A stretch of DNA of 64,000 nucleotides, taken from positions 17,690,147 through 17,754,146 of the forward strand of contig NC_052402.1 of assembly GCF_009389715.1 (NCBI RefSeq), read 5' to 3'. The notes beneath the pieces are model-generated. The model saw only the letters and a list, made by a program, of their open reading frames with translations, was not told the origin of the DNA and ran no database searches. Positions within the stretch are counted from its first letter, which is position 1. Each line of letters begins with the position of its first letter. Source of the stretch: Phoenix dactylifera (Eukaryota > Streptophyta > Magnoliopsida > Arecales > Arecaceae). Below are positions 1 through 10,804 of the stretch, one piece after another. The translations under genes were made by a program, and so were the position numbers.

Positions 1-585
1 GTCTACTGCAGATGTGTTGTACTTGCTAAATTCTCACAACCATAAATCAAAACACATTAGATAGTGTTGAGTTTGGTCAGTGCAAGATTCACGCTGAGGG
101 CAGAGATATCAGCTTATATTATCTGATTTCCCTCTTGTATCTGCCAATTGATGCACTATGTTATTAACTTCAGCTTTAGTTTTCTATCAAACAGTAAATT
201 TTTCACAATATATAAACTTCAGCATCCATCAGTTGCAGTTTAAGGCTTAGTAATTGATGGCATGCATATCATTTTCCCCCGTCCTTCATAGGATTAGGAG
301 TGTGAGTTGGCCAGCTTAAAGTCTACTCTCTCTTTTTTTTTTTTTGCAAATTTTGGGCTGAACATTCGATCCGGCTTATCCCAAAACACAGATATGCTAC
401 GTTAATTGTAGCCTGCTGTGGCCAAAAATTGGTTGTGGGTCTATCTTTTATGGACTAAATCACATACCCATCAAGCAGCTGGTCGTCATGCTTACAATGT
501 CTCTTAGCTACATGTATCTTATGTTATTTGTGTTAACCTGCAATGCATATTAACTACTCTCTTTTTGCTTCTGTTGGTCCTATTC
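1..585. other. Intronic flank of CAP-H2, no exon seen
   Basis: This AT-rich stretch lies just left of the outer retrotransposon's target-site duplication. The matching right flank at 25105 runs into recognisable CAP-H2 exons, so this is inferred to be the upstream half of the same intron. I looked for the conserved N-terminal CAP-H2 exons here and found none, so they should lie left of the window. Confidence 0.5.
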
Positions 586-590
586 TTTAT

Positions 591-1305
591 TGTTGCTGGA
601 AATTAGACCCGGGGTGACCACTGGCTGAGAAGGAGGAGCTCCGGTGCGGGTGGTACGTCGGTGGGCTGCGTCCTCCGGGGGGCCTGCAAAAAGCCGGTGG
701 TCGGGGTTTCCGGTGCCGGCCCTCCAATGCTTAAGTCAGAGGGGGCTTTTGTGGAGAAAGAGAGAGAGGATTGCCAGGTCTAAAAGTCTTTCTTTAAAGA
801 GGAAGAAGTTTCCCTTTTATAGAAGGAATACAGGGTTACCTATGATGTGACTGGACGAATTAATGAGTTACTATCATAATTGGGCGTGATCGTGTGAATT
901 AATGAGTTGCCGTGGATGACTGGACGGAGTTGAATGAGTCAACGAGTTGCTGTGGGTGACCTGAGATTTTGAGTAAGCTGGAGGTCCGTGGAGATCGTGC
1001 GTATTTAATTGTTGACAGTCGCTCAGATGGAGATCGCAGGATTAGATCCTAGGAGAGTGGGAGAGGAGCTTGATTCCCGATGGAGTGGAGAGGTCTGCTT
1101 CATTCTTTGACTAGACCTTCTTCGGACCTAAGGTCGATCAAGGCCGCACGGCTGTGAGCTCCGAGGTCGGGCGCGTTGGGGTCGGGCGCCTCTGAGGTCG
1201 GACGCCTCTGAGGTCGGGAGCCTTGAGGGTTGCTGCCATAGCGCCCGTCATCACATGCCGGTGATGCATCCACGTGCTTCGGGGCAATCCATTTTTCCTC
1301 TAACA
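591..1305 (+). repeat. 5' LTR of outer element
   Basis: This 715-bp direct repeat matches 24365-25099. It starts TGTTG and ends TAACA. Near its 3' end, around 1160-1215, a GAGGTCGGGCGCC-like motif is repeated several times; the same run is in the other LTR near 24935-25020. A TATA-like TTTTATAG lies near 814. Confidence 0.85.
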
Positions 1306-1654
1306 CTACCCCCGACTTCCGAGTCCGAGCCGCTTGTGAGCTCGGGCGAAGAAAGTAATTGTCTTTATTATACTGGTGGGACCAGGTAGCTTTACATTGC
1401 TCCGCTGTTCTGCGCGCTTCGGGGCATCTTTAATGAGGGCTTGAGGGCACAAGGCGACGCCCTTTTGCTTTTCGAGGCGGTTTTGAGCCGCGGGCTCATG
1501 ATGAGGCTCCGGCACCCGACGGGGCGCTGCTTCAATTTTGTTTTTAAAGCGTCGATCCAGGTTGATACGCCGCTTCGATTTTCGGGGCCGACACGTGGCG
1601 CGATCTAGACGGAAGGCCAGATCTGACGCTGTAGATCTGGGCCATCGGAGGGGT

Positions 1655-1662
1655 CTATATAA
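1655..1662 (+). promoter_or_regulatory. TATA box inside the outer element
   Basis: TATATAAA lies about 350 bp downstream of the 5' LTR end and about 270 bp upstream of the gag-like ORF start at 1933. It is followed by a pyrimidine-rich leader. It looks like a real core promoter outside the LTR, which is unusual for a retrotransposon. Transcription from it is inferred, not shown. Confidence 0.45.
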
Positions 1663-1932
1663 ACCTCGGCCTGGCCCTAAAAGCTCTCATTTGGCCGCTG
1701 CTGTTGTTACTTTCCTCTTCTTCCATCTTCTTTCCCCTTTTTCCTCCAGTTGTCGCTCAGTCTTTCCCGGCGGTGCTCTAAGGTGATTTCCGGCGGTCGT
1801 CTTGATCTCTTCCCTTTGGTCGGCGGCATTTCCGGTGAAACCCATAGTAGGTTTTCTTCCCTCATTTGCTCGGAGGGTTTTTGTCTTTCTGCTTCTTTCT
1901 TTCCTTCCTCCTTTTTTGTTTTTCTCTCGGAG

Positions 1933-2571
1933 ATGGGTCACGGTCCGGACGAAGTCGGGTCCAGCTTGACTGAGGAGGAGTTGGAGTTGATCCACGCCCG
2001 GTTTTTTCCTCAACGCGGGTTTTATCTTAAGCCTGCTGGGTCGGAAGATCGGGTGACGAGACCTCCTCCAGGTCGGATCGGGGTGTACATAGAAACACTC
2101 TGGGCCGGCCTGCGCTTCCCCCTACACGGGTTCGTGAACAAGATCCTGGTGGCGTATCAGCTTGTCCCAGCGCAGCTCGCTCCGAACTCGTGGAGGACCA
2201 TCATCGGTTTCTTATCCCTTTGCCTCGCGCACGGGATACCGACCTCGGTGAATGTCTTTTGCCGGTGCTTCATGTTGAAGTCCAACCCGGCGGATGGGGA
2301 ATGGCTCTACCTCGCCCTTCGGGGTGGTAGGCCGTTCTTCCGAGGTGTTCCTTCCTCCATTCATGGGTGGAAGGAGAAATTTTTCTTTCTTTCCTCCAAG
2401 CGCACATGGGGATTTGACTCGAGGTGGGGGCAGCCCCGGCTCAAGGCCATCAATAAGCTCCCCAAGCTTTCGGCGGACGAGCAGAGGGTCCTCGATGCTC
2501 TTCATGGCCTCGGGGGAGACATTCTTCTGAACGACCTCCTGAGTGAGAAGGCCCTAGTAACATCGGCCTGA
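1933..2571 (+). CDS. Gag-like ORF of outer element (putative gypsy-type transposon domain)
   Basis: The ORF encodes about 212 residues. I chose the ATG at 1933; the open frame runs further upstream only through a TTG. The middle of the protein (VAYQLVPAQLAPNSWRTIIG, then a FLSLC/FCRCF region and a GGRPFF...GWKEKFFFL region) resembles the plant 'putative gypsy type transposon' domain (PF04195) found in gag-like ORFs of large non-autonomous elements. A strong acceptor-like TTTCTTTCCAG ends at 2708. The frame after it (2709-2716, continuing at 24316 after the inner gypsy) reads as coding, so the gene may have had a second exon. The inner gypsy would then lie in that exon. The function is unknown. 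The family assignment is from motif memory only. Confidence 0.55.
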   Translation: MGHGPDEVGSSLTEEELELIHARFFPQRGFYLKPAGSEDRVTRPPPGRIGVYIETLWAGLRFPLHGFVNKILVAYQLVPAQLAPNSWRTIIGFLSLCLAHGIPTSVNVFCRCFMLKSNPADGEWLYLALRGGRPFFRGVPSSIHGWKEKFFFLSSKRTWGFDSRWGQPRLKAINKLPKLSADEQRVLDALHGLGGDILLNDLLSEKALVTSA

Positions 2572-2716
2572 GCTCGGCGCGTTCCGAGGTTAAGGGCGGT
2601 TTCACTGCTCCTTCTCTGTCTTGTCATCCTTGTCTTATTTGTTCCTTCTTCTTTTTTATCGTCATTTTTTGGTGCCTATTTGACACTTGAGGTTTTTTTT
2701 CTTTCCAGATATTACA

Positions 2717-3248
2717 TGTCACGCCCCCGCCTTTGCGAGGCACGTGAGGCACCCAGTGCCCACGTGGGGGCCACATGAGGGGGGAACACGGGGCTCCCCT
2801 GCCAGATATTGTCCGGTTCTGGGGCTTCACGCAAGCGTCCTTTACTCCTCTCCGGTTTTGTTTTCCACCCAAAACGCGTCTGCAGGATTAGGAGACACCC
2901 GCCTCATATGTCCAGGCTCTGGAACGAGTCTTTCCGATGTGGGACTATTGGGCCTCACACCCTTCCCACCATCGGACAAGAGCCGTCCTCGGCTCTGATA
3001 CCAAATGTCACGCCCCCGTCTTTGCGAGGCACGTGAGGCACCCAGTGCCCACGTGGGGGCCACATGAGGGGTGAACACGGGGCTCCCCTGCCAGATATTG
3101 TCCGGTTCTGGAGCTTCACGCAAGCATCCTTCACCCCTCTCCGGTTTTGTTTTCCACCCAAAACGCGTCTGCAGGATTAGGAGACACCCGCCTCATATGC
3201 CTAGGCTCTGGAACGAGTCTTTCCGATGTGGAACTATTGGGCCTCACA
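2717..3248 (-). mobile_element. Miniature TRIM/SMART-type LTR retrotransposon
   Basis: Two 243-bp direct repeats (2717-2959 and 3006-3248) flank only 46 bp. Read on the minus strand, the order is: LTR starting TGTGAGGCCC and ending GGGCGTGACA, two bases, the primer-binding site TGGTATCAGAGC (3003 down to 2992; initiator tRNA-Met type), a short spacer, the polypurine tract GGTGGGAAGGG (2970-2960), and the second LTR. It encodes no protein. These are the hallmarks of terminal-repeat miniature retrotransposons at their lower size limit. The two LTRs differ at about 9 sites (about 4%). No TSD of its own is visible: the left flank is TTACA (the gypsy TSD) and the right flank is CCAGC. Confidence 0.8.
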
Positions 3249-5188
3249 CCAGCGACCACGGGCACGGCCGCGGGTGTGGCCGTGGGCGCCGCAGGCCGAC
3301 CGCCGGGCGCCATCGGCCGCAGCCCGTTCCTCCCAAGCCTCCCGAGCTCGCCCTCCTCCCTCCACGGGAGAAGAAATGGGAAGAAAGGGGGAAGGAGAAA
3401 TCGGGAGAAGAGAAGAGGAGGAGAAGAAAAAGAAAGAAAAAAAAAATGGGAGAAGAAGGTTCGGGAAGGAAGAAGGAAGAAAAGAAAAGAAAAAGAAAAG
3501 AAAAGGAAAGGAAAAAAAAAAAAGAGAGATCCTTAACGGGTCCGACCTAACGGGTCTGATCCGAGTACGGGTCCGAACCTGTTAGGCCCAAATAAAATAA
3601 AAGAAAAATGGGTTTAGCCAAATTTGACTAAAACCGAGCCAGTCAGATTAGGCTAAGTCCGGACGAACCCAAACTATAAATTGGATTAAATCCGAACCAA
3701 ATTAAGCCCAATTGAGTTGGGTCTGAACCTAATTAAGCTGAGTTAGTCTCAGCAGACCCAAATTGAATATGAATCAAGCCCAATTCAAAACCAGTTTAAC
3801 TAAATTGAGACCGAATTGACTTTGGGCTGACCCTGACTCAAGCCTAGATGAGCCACATTGACCCTGGACCAAAATTAAACCTAATTGGACTTGAAATTGA
3901 GCCCAATAAAATAATTAGAAGACCAAATTGACCCGATAGGGCTAGACCCAATCAGGAACCGAGCCCAATTCTTTAATTAAAGATCCAATTAACCTACGTG
4001 AACCCAATCTGGTTCTAAATCGAGGTCAAGGGCTCTAAATTAAATAAATTGGACTTGAGATCCAAGCAAGTAAATTCATGTTATGATAAATTAGAAAATT
4101 ATGAAATAAATAGAGAATAATGTGACCCCTATGTGATTTATTTAGGTGATCAAGGATTTGTCATCCGGACGTAAGAAATTGGAAAGTATATTGCTGTAAG
4201 TAACCTTGGCACTGATCTTAAAGTTTTTTAATTACTGTTTATTCATCATTATGAAAATGTATTGCTTATGATATATTTTCCTCAAAATTAGGATCAAGTA
4301 TATGATTTCATGTGATACATGAATTTGATTAAAGAGCATCCTTCATGAATATTTGATGATGTATGAGTTATGAAATTATGATTAGACTGCATGAAAAATG
4401 ATATTTGAGGCATGTTTATGCATTTTAAATTATATAATGCCATTTATCATTTTCCAACCTATTTATGATGATTATGATTTATGAAAGAAAAAGAATATGA
4501 TTTATGAACTCTCAGATAGCTATGACCACCTCTAGAAATAGAGGCCAGTCGACACCCTGGAGCTAGCATCCAAAGAATAACAGGCCCTCTGCCAACGGGT
4601 TAAAGTTGGTAACGAATAACAGAATTAGTCGACTAAGATTAACAGGCCCTGTCACGGGATTATAGTGACCATAGCAGCACATCCGTCTGAGAGTATATTT
4701 TATAAAGTATGGATAAATGGCAATATTTTTATATGACTTGCATTATCATGATTATGAACTTTTATGGATAGAACATGCATTGCTTTATGACCTGATTTGT
4801 GTATATCATCTATAAAATATTTTATTTTACATCAACTGTTGGCTTTTTAATCACTGCATTGGCATAATTGTACTTGATCCAATAAGATAGTACCTGGTTA
4901 CTTACTGAGCTGTGTAGCTCATACCTTTTTATCTACTTTTTTTCCTACAGATGATTAAGACCACTAGGAGCAGGGAGCTTGATGTTATTCAGGGTTGGGG
5001 TAATTGAAAATGTTATGTAATAATCAGATTTTAGAAGCTCTGTACTGTTCCAACTTCTTCACTAATGTTATGACATTAGTAAATGAAACTATTTATTTTT
5101 ATTATGAAATTTTATGTGGCTTCGTGTTATTGTGTGCATAAGATAGCAATAGCACGGCCGTGTTATGATCCGAATTTGGGGCGTGACA
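2717..5188 (+). repeat. 5' LTR of gypsy element, chimeric
   Basis: From about 3252 to 5188 it matches the 3' LTR (from about 22257). The first ~0.72 kb of the 3' LTR (21533-22256) has no counterpart here; the TRIM (2717-3248) occupies that place. It ends GGGGCGTGACA. It includes a G/A-rich low-complexity tract (3360-3530), a stretch rich in CCCAATT/AATTGGG words (3560-4060) and an AT-rich 3' half. Reading frames across the G/A-rich tract are low-complexity shadows, not genes. Confidence 0.8.
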
Positions 5189-5193
5189 TTTAG

Positions 5194-5205
5194 TGGTATC
5201 AGAGC
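5194..5205 (+). other. Primer-binding site of gypsy element
   Basis: TGGTATCAGAGC lies 5 bases after the 5' LTR end and is complementary to the 3' end of initiator tRNA-Met, the usual primer of plant gypsy and copia elements. Confidence 0.9.
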
Positions 5206-5347
5206 AATAGGTTTAATAAAGGGTAAAAAAAAAAAAGTTTTAGTAAGGGAAATGGGTAGTTAAGTCCCGTTAAATTAAATTCGGCATATTCAAAATAAAG
5301 AAAATTAGTTAATTGAATTATGCTAATATTTTTTTTTATAGGTGAAA

Positions 5348-8300
5348 ATGAGGAACAGAGAGAATGAAGTCTTGGCAAATATTGCAGCTCGGAGGAGAGG
5401 AGCAAAGATGCAGCAGCAGATGGAACAGCAGATACAGATGCAGCAGCAGGTGCAGCAGCAGATGCAGATGCAGATGCAGCAGCAGGTGCAGGCCACTGTC
5501 CGACCTGCACAGTCCATTGAGTCCTACTATGAGCGATTCTGTAGGCTCAACCCACCTATGTTTGACGGTGGAGCTGACCCTCTGGTTGCTGAGACCTGGA
5601 TTCGGGAGGTAGAGAAGATGTTCAAAGTCTTGTAATATCCCGAAGAAGTAAAGGTCAGATTGGCTATCCCTATGCTAAAGGGGAATGCAGAGTTCTGGTG
5701 GACGGCTATTGAAGCTGCACTCGAGGGTGAGGACGAGCTACCGACATGGGAGGAATTCAAGAAGATGTTTTATGACCAGTATTTTCCTGAGTCAGTCAGA
5801 ATATCTAAAGAAAATGAATTTTTATCTCTGAGGTAGACAGATGATATGACTGTGCTAGAATATGCCAACAAATTTACTAAGCTGGGTCGGTTCTGCCCTC
5901 AGATGATAGAGATTGAGAGAAGCAAGGCTAATAGATTTGAGCAAGGCTTGAGGGACGAAATTCGATCCCGGTTGTCAGTTCTGATTTTTACCAGCTACGG
6001 TGAGGCCCTGGAGAGAGCACTGAAGGTAGAAGCAGATCTGAAGAAATCAAGAAAGGAAAGAGGTGAGCAGAAAAGGGCCGAGACGTCAAGGAATCTAATG
6101 AACCGACCAAGAAACTTTGAAGGCCCTCCTAACAAGAAGAAGAAATTTAAGGCTTGTTATTACTGGGACAAAATGCATTCTGGTCCTTGCTTGAAGAGGA
6201 TGGGAGCCTGTTTTATATGTGGGCAGCCAGGACACATAGCCAGAGATTGCCCGAACAAAAAGAAAGTTGAATCTGGACCTTCTAGACCAACTGATCAGAT
6301 GCAGAGAGGAGCTGCACGGGTGTACGCATTGACACGACAGGATGCTAGTGCCAGTGACAGAGTTGTGGCAGGTATGATTCCCATCAACTCTGTTGATGCT
6401 TCAGTACTATTTGATTCTGGCGCTACACATTCCTTTATATCCTCCAAGTTCTCTGCATCCTTGCATCTTATACCTGATAAGTTAGATGAGCCTTTACTTG
6501 TTGCTACCCCTCTCAAGAAGACAGTAGTGGTGGATTCTGTTCATAAAAACTGCATAATTCAGATTGAGGACAGAAAATTTTTGGCTGATTTAGTACTGCT
6601 AGACATGTATGATTTTGATGTCATCCTTGGTATGAATTGGCTGTCTGAATATCATGCTCACATTGATTGCTTTGGCAAGAGGGTAGTGTTTCAGATACCT
6701 GGTGAACAGGAAATCTTCTATCAGGGTGATGCACCCACTATGAATCCCTCTTTGCACATTATATCTGCAATGAGTGCAAGGAAGGCCCTCAGAAAGGGGT
6801 GTCAGGCCTACTTAGCTTGTGTGGTAGACACTACAAAAGAAACAAGGCTAGAGGATATCCCTGTTGTGAGAGAGTATCCAGAAGTATTCCCTGATGATCT
6901 ACCTGGATTACCTCCTGATCAGGAGATTGATTTTCGGATCGACCTCTTACCGGATGTTGGGCCTATCTCAAAGGCTCCTTATCGGATGGCCCCGGCAGAG
7001 CTGAGAGAGTTGAAGGTTCAGCTACAGGAACTTCTAGAGAAGAAATTCATCCGCCCGAGTGTTTCACCATGGGGAGCTCCTGTACTATTTGTCAAGAAGA
7101 AGGATAGAAGTATGCGGCTGTGTATTGATTACCGGGAGTTGAACAAGGTGACAGTGAAGAACAAATACCCTCTGCCCCGGATTGATGATTTATTTGATCA
7201 GCTACAAGGTGCCCAAGTTTTCTCCAAGATAGATCTGCGATCTGGGTATCATCAATTGAAAATCCTAGCAGATGATGTGCCGAAGTCTGCATTTCGAACC
7301 AGGTATGGGCACTATGAATTTTTAGTTATGCCATTTGGACTAACCAATGCGACAGCTGCTTTTATGGATCTGATGAACAGGATCTTTAAGCAGTATTTGG
7401 ATCAGTTTGTTATTGTTTTTATTGATGATATACTAATCTATTCTAAGAGCAAAGAAGAACATGAAGATCACTTGAGAGTGGTATTACAGATTCTTCAGGA
7501 GAATAGATTATACGCCAAACTGAGCAAATGTGATTTCTGGCTGGATAGTATTGCATTTCTTGGTCATGTAATCTCTAAAGAAGGGGTATCAGTGGACCCA
7601 AAGAAAATAGAAGCAGTGGTGGATTGTCCTCGTCCTACTAATGTCACTGAAATCAGAAGCTTCTTGGGTTTGGCTGGTTATTATAGAAGATTTGTGGAAG
7701 GATTCTCTCGGATCGCTACTCCTTTGACTCGTCTGACCCAGAAACGAGCAAAGTTTGTATGGAGTGAAGATTGTGAGCAAAGTTTTCAAGAGCTAAAGCA
7801 AAGGCTGGTATCTGCTCCTATTCTTACTTTGCCAACCAGTACTGGGGGTTTCATCATCTATAGTGATGCCTCCAAGAAAGGATTGGGCTGTGTACTAATG
7901 CAGAATGATAAAGTAGTAGCCTATGCCTCTAGACAGCTGAAGCCATATGAGCAGAACTATCCGACACAAGATTTGGAGTTGGCAGCAGTGGTTTTTGCTC
8001 TAAAGATTTGGCGACATTATCTATATGGTGAGCCTTGTGAGGTTTTTACTGATCATAAAAGCCTAAAGTATATATTTACTCAGAAGGAATTAAACATGAG
8101 GCAAAGAAGATGGCTTGAGCTACTAAAAGATTATGATCTAAGCATCAAATATCATCCGGGAAAGGCTAATGTTGTGGCAGATGCTCTCAGTAGGAAGTCA
8201 GCAGTGGGCTCCATATCTTTGCTTACCACTCAGAAGCAGATTTTGAAAGATTTTGATATGATGCAGATCGAGGTGATTACCAAGGGTGCTGGAAGTATGT

Positions 8301-9699
8301 TGGCTAGTTTGTTGGTGCAACCTACCTTGATAGAAAGAATAAAAGCTGCTCAACAGACAGATGTACATTTATGTCAGCTTAGAAATGATGTGGAGAGAGG
8401 GTTACGACCCGAACTCCGAATACACCCGGATGGTACTCTGCGTTTTGGCAGTAGATTATGTGTGCCCAGGGATGCTGATCTAAAAAGAGAAATTCTGGAG
8501 GAAGCTCATCAGTCTCGTTTCTCTATTCATCCCGGCAGCACTAAAATGTATAGAGATTTACGGGAACATTTCTGGTGGAACGGCATGAAGAGAGAGATAG
8601 CAGGATTTGTAGCTCGGTGCTTGGTATGTCAGCAAGTAAAAGCTGAGCATCAGAGGCCGGCTGGTTTGCTAGAACCACTAGAGATTCCAGAATGGAAATG
8701 GGAGCACATTACTATGGATTTTGTTACTGGGCTTCCGAGGACAGTAAGGAGGAATGATGCAGTATGGGTAATTGTTGATCGCCTCACGAAGTCAGCTCAC
8801 TTTTTACCCTTTAGGGTTGGCACTTCACTTGACAGGCTGGCTCAGAGGTATATTGATGATATTGTGCGCTTACATGGGGTACCAGTAAGCATTGTATCTG
8901 ATCGGGACCCCCGCTTTGTATCTGGATTTTGGAGAAGCTTCCAAACTGCTATGGGCACTGATCTGAGACTCAGCACTGCTTATCATCCTCAGACTGATGG
9001 TCAGTCAGAAAGGACGATCCAGACCCTGGAGGATATACTGCGGACTAGTACTGTTGATCTGGGAGGTTGCTGGGATGATCATATATCACTAGTGGAGTTT
9101 GCTTACAATAATAGTTATCATTCTAGCATCCAGATGGCACCTTATGAAGCCTTGTATGGAAAAAAATGTCGGTCTCCTCTACATTGGGATGATGTTGGAG
9201 AGAAGAAGTTGTTGGGCCCTGAATTAGTTCAGAGTGCTAGGGAGAAGATTCTACTGATCAGGAAAAGGCTCAAGGCAACTCAAGATAGACAGAAAAGCTG
9301 GGCAGATAAGAAAAGAAGAGAAGTGAAATTTCAGGAGGGGGACTTTGTATTCTTAAAAGTTTCACCCTCGAAAGGTGTTACAAGATTTAGAAGACATAGT
9401 AAATTGAATCCTCGCTACATTGGACCCTTTGAGATTCTTTCCAGAGTAGGGGAGGTTGCTTACAAACTAGCTTTGCCACCAGAGTTATCCAGTGTGCATA
9501 ATGTCTTTCACGTTTCTCTTCTACGGAGAAACATTCCTGATCCCAACCATATAGTACAGCACGAGCCCCTGCAGATTGATAGAGACCTAATTTATGAAGA
9601 GTATCCTTTACGCATCATTGATCATAAGGAGCAGGTCCTGAGGCGACGTATCATCCCCTATGTGAAAGTTCAGTGGAGCAACCATTCGGAGAGAGAGGC
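5348..9699 (+). pseudogene. Gypsy gag-pol polyprotein with two in-frame stops, 3' end cut by copia
   Basis: One reading frame encodes the whole polyprotein. The N-terminus has a Gln/Met-rich run (about 5408-5490), then the retrotransposon gag domain. The frame carries TAA at 5633-5635 and TAG at 5834-5836; both look like C-to-T changes of Gln codons. From 5846 to the copia insertion the frame is open. It contains the CCHC knuckle [14 protein letters not shown] (near 6211), aspartic protease [10 protein letters not shown] (near 6408), reverse transcriptase FIDDILIYS (near 7420), RNase H DASKKGLG (near 7867), the integrase HHCC zinc region (about 8520-8635) and the D, D, E catalytic residues near 8716, 8897 and 9008. 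A GPY/F-like module (about 9400-9530) and the start of a chromodomain-like tail follow. The frame then runs into the copia LTR and stops at 9707. Apart from the stops and the split, pol is remarkably well kept. Confidence 0.9.
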
Positions 9700-9891
9700 T
9701 GTGGAGTGATCGATTAAAATCCCGTTTGATTTTGATGAGCTCAAAGCATTTGAGTATATCTTGTGATTACTAATGAATTCAATTGAGTGTTTCAGTGAAA
9801 ATCCTGTCCAAGTGTCTCTAGACTTGGTTCATAGCATTTTGGATAAGTTAAGAAGTCTGCATGAACCAATGTCTGAGATACGAGTCGACTC

Positions 9892-10706
9892 CCGAGTTTC
9901 ACGAGTCGACTCCAAGCGTATCAAGGTCACTGGCACGAGCTCGAGTCGACTCCTGATCAGTACGAGTCGACTCCGACTGAAAACAGACAGAAGGACAGAA
10001 GAGCAGTTTTTCAGGTCTGAGATTCGAGTCGACTCCAGTGGAATGCGAGTCGACTCCCAGCGGTACACACAGAAAAAGTCAGAGAGCGTTTTATGGACTC
10101 TGAGATTCGAGTCGACTCCAGTGGAACGCGAGTCGACTCCCAGTGGTACACAAAGAAAAAGTCAGAGAGCGTTTTATGGACTCTGAGATTCGAGTCGACT
10201 CCCGCAGTACGCGAGTCGACTCCGAGACTGTGCGACCATCGACAGACAGAAGACCATGTTACTGCCTCTGAGATTCGAGTCGACTCCCAGACAGCTCGAG
10301 TCGACTCCAAGACAAGCTTCACGTCAAAAGGCAGAAGACCAACTTTCGGAAACTGAGAGCCGAGTCGACTCCAAGGAAGTTCGAGTCGACTCCAAGACTG
10401 GATGAGCCAAAAGACAGAGAATCGGGAGTTCGGGCTCTGAGATTCGAGTCGACTCCCAGGACAGTCGAGTCGACTCGAGTGGACAAAATTCAAATTTAGA
10501 TCCACGGAATACAGAGGATGAGCCGACTCCAAAATTGCCAGGTCAGTGCCAGAAGTTGGTGAGTCGACTCCGGGTCAAGACGAGTCGACTCCCAGTCAAG
10601 ACGGCAACTTTAATTCAAACTGGGAACAGTTGCCGAGTCGACTCCGGAAAAGCTCGAGTCGACTCCTGCTACAGCCGAGTCGACTCCTGATCGCGCGAGT
10701 CGACTC
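9892..10706. repeat. Palindrome array GAGTCGACTC in 5' LTR
   Basis: I count 22 perfect copies of the 10-bp palindrome GAGTCGACTC in 815 bp, plus a GAGCCGACTC variant near 10525. Copies are usually preceded by C and followed by C. They often occur in pairs about 20-25 bp apart, separated from the next pair by longer non-identical spacers. A partly tandem ~80-bp unit (near 10019-10190) contributes some copies. Confidence 0.95.
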
Positions 10707-10797
10707 CAACCCACCAACGGTCACATTGTCAGGCTGCGCAGAGTGTGCAGAACGGCCAGAAAAAGCAGAGTAACGGCTAGTTTCCATGGGGGTTGGC

Positions 10798-10804
10798 TTA
10801 AATA
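10798..10804 (+). promoter_or_regulatory. TATA-like core promoter of copia LTR
   Basis: TTAAATAG lies just downstream of the palindrome array, in a GC-rich context (GGGTTGGC before it). The position fits a U3/R boundary with transcription starting about 30 bp later. The right LTR carries the same sequence near 20636. This is inferred from sequence only. Confidence 0.5.

Noticed and set aside
1-590. Search for upstream CAP-H2 exons
   Set aside because: No conserved N-terminal block or convincing exon with splice sites was found; they probably lie left of the window.
3071-3585. Lys/Glu/Arg-rich ORFs (also 21858-22617)
   Set aside because: Low-complexity G/A tracts and GC-rich sequence inside the gypsy LTRs; three frames open at once with no motif.
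9892-10706. CRISPR-like appearance of regularly spaced short repeats
   Set aside because: Repeats are 10-bp palindromes with irregular spacing inside an LTR of a plant retrotransposon; no cas genes and a eukaryotic context.
9773-10773. Several ORFs rich in ESTRVDS-like repeats on both strands (also 16668-16943 and 19611-20676)
   Set aside because: They are translations of the GAGTCGACTC palindrome arrays in the LTR and spacer; being palindromic, they are open on both strands. No protein domain.
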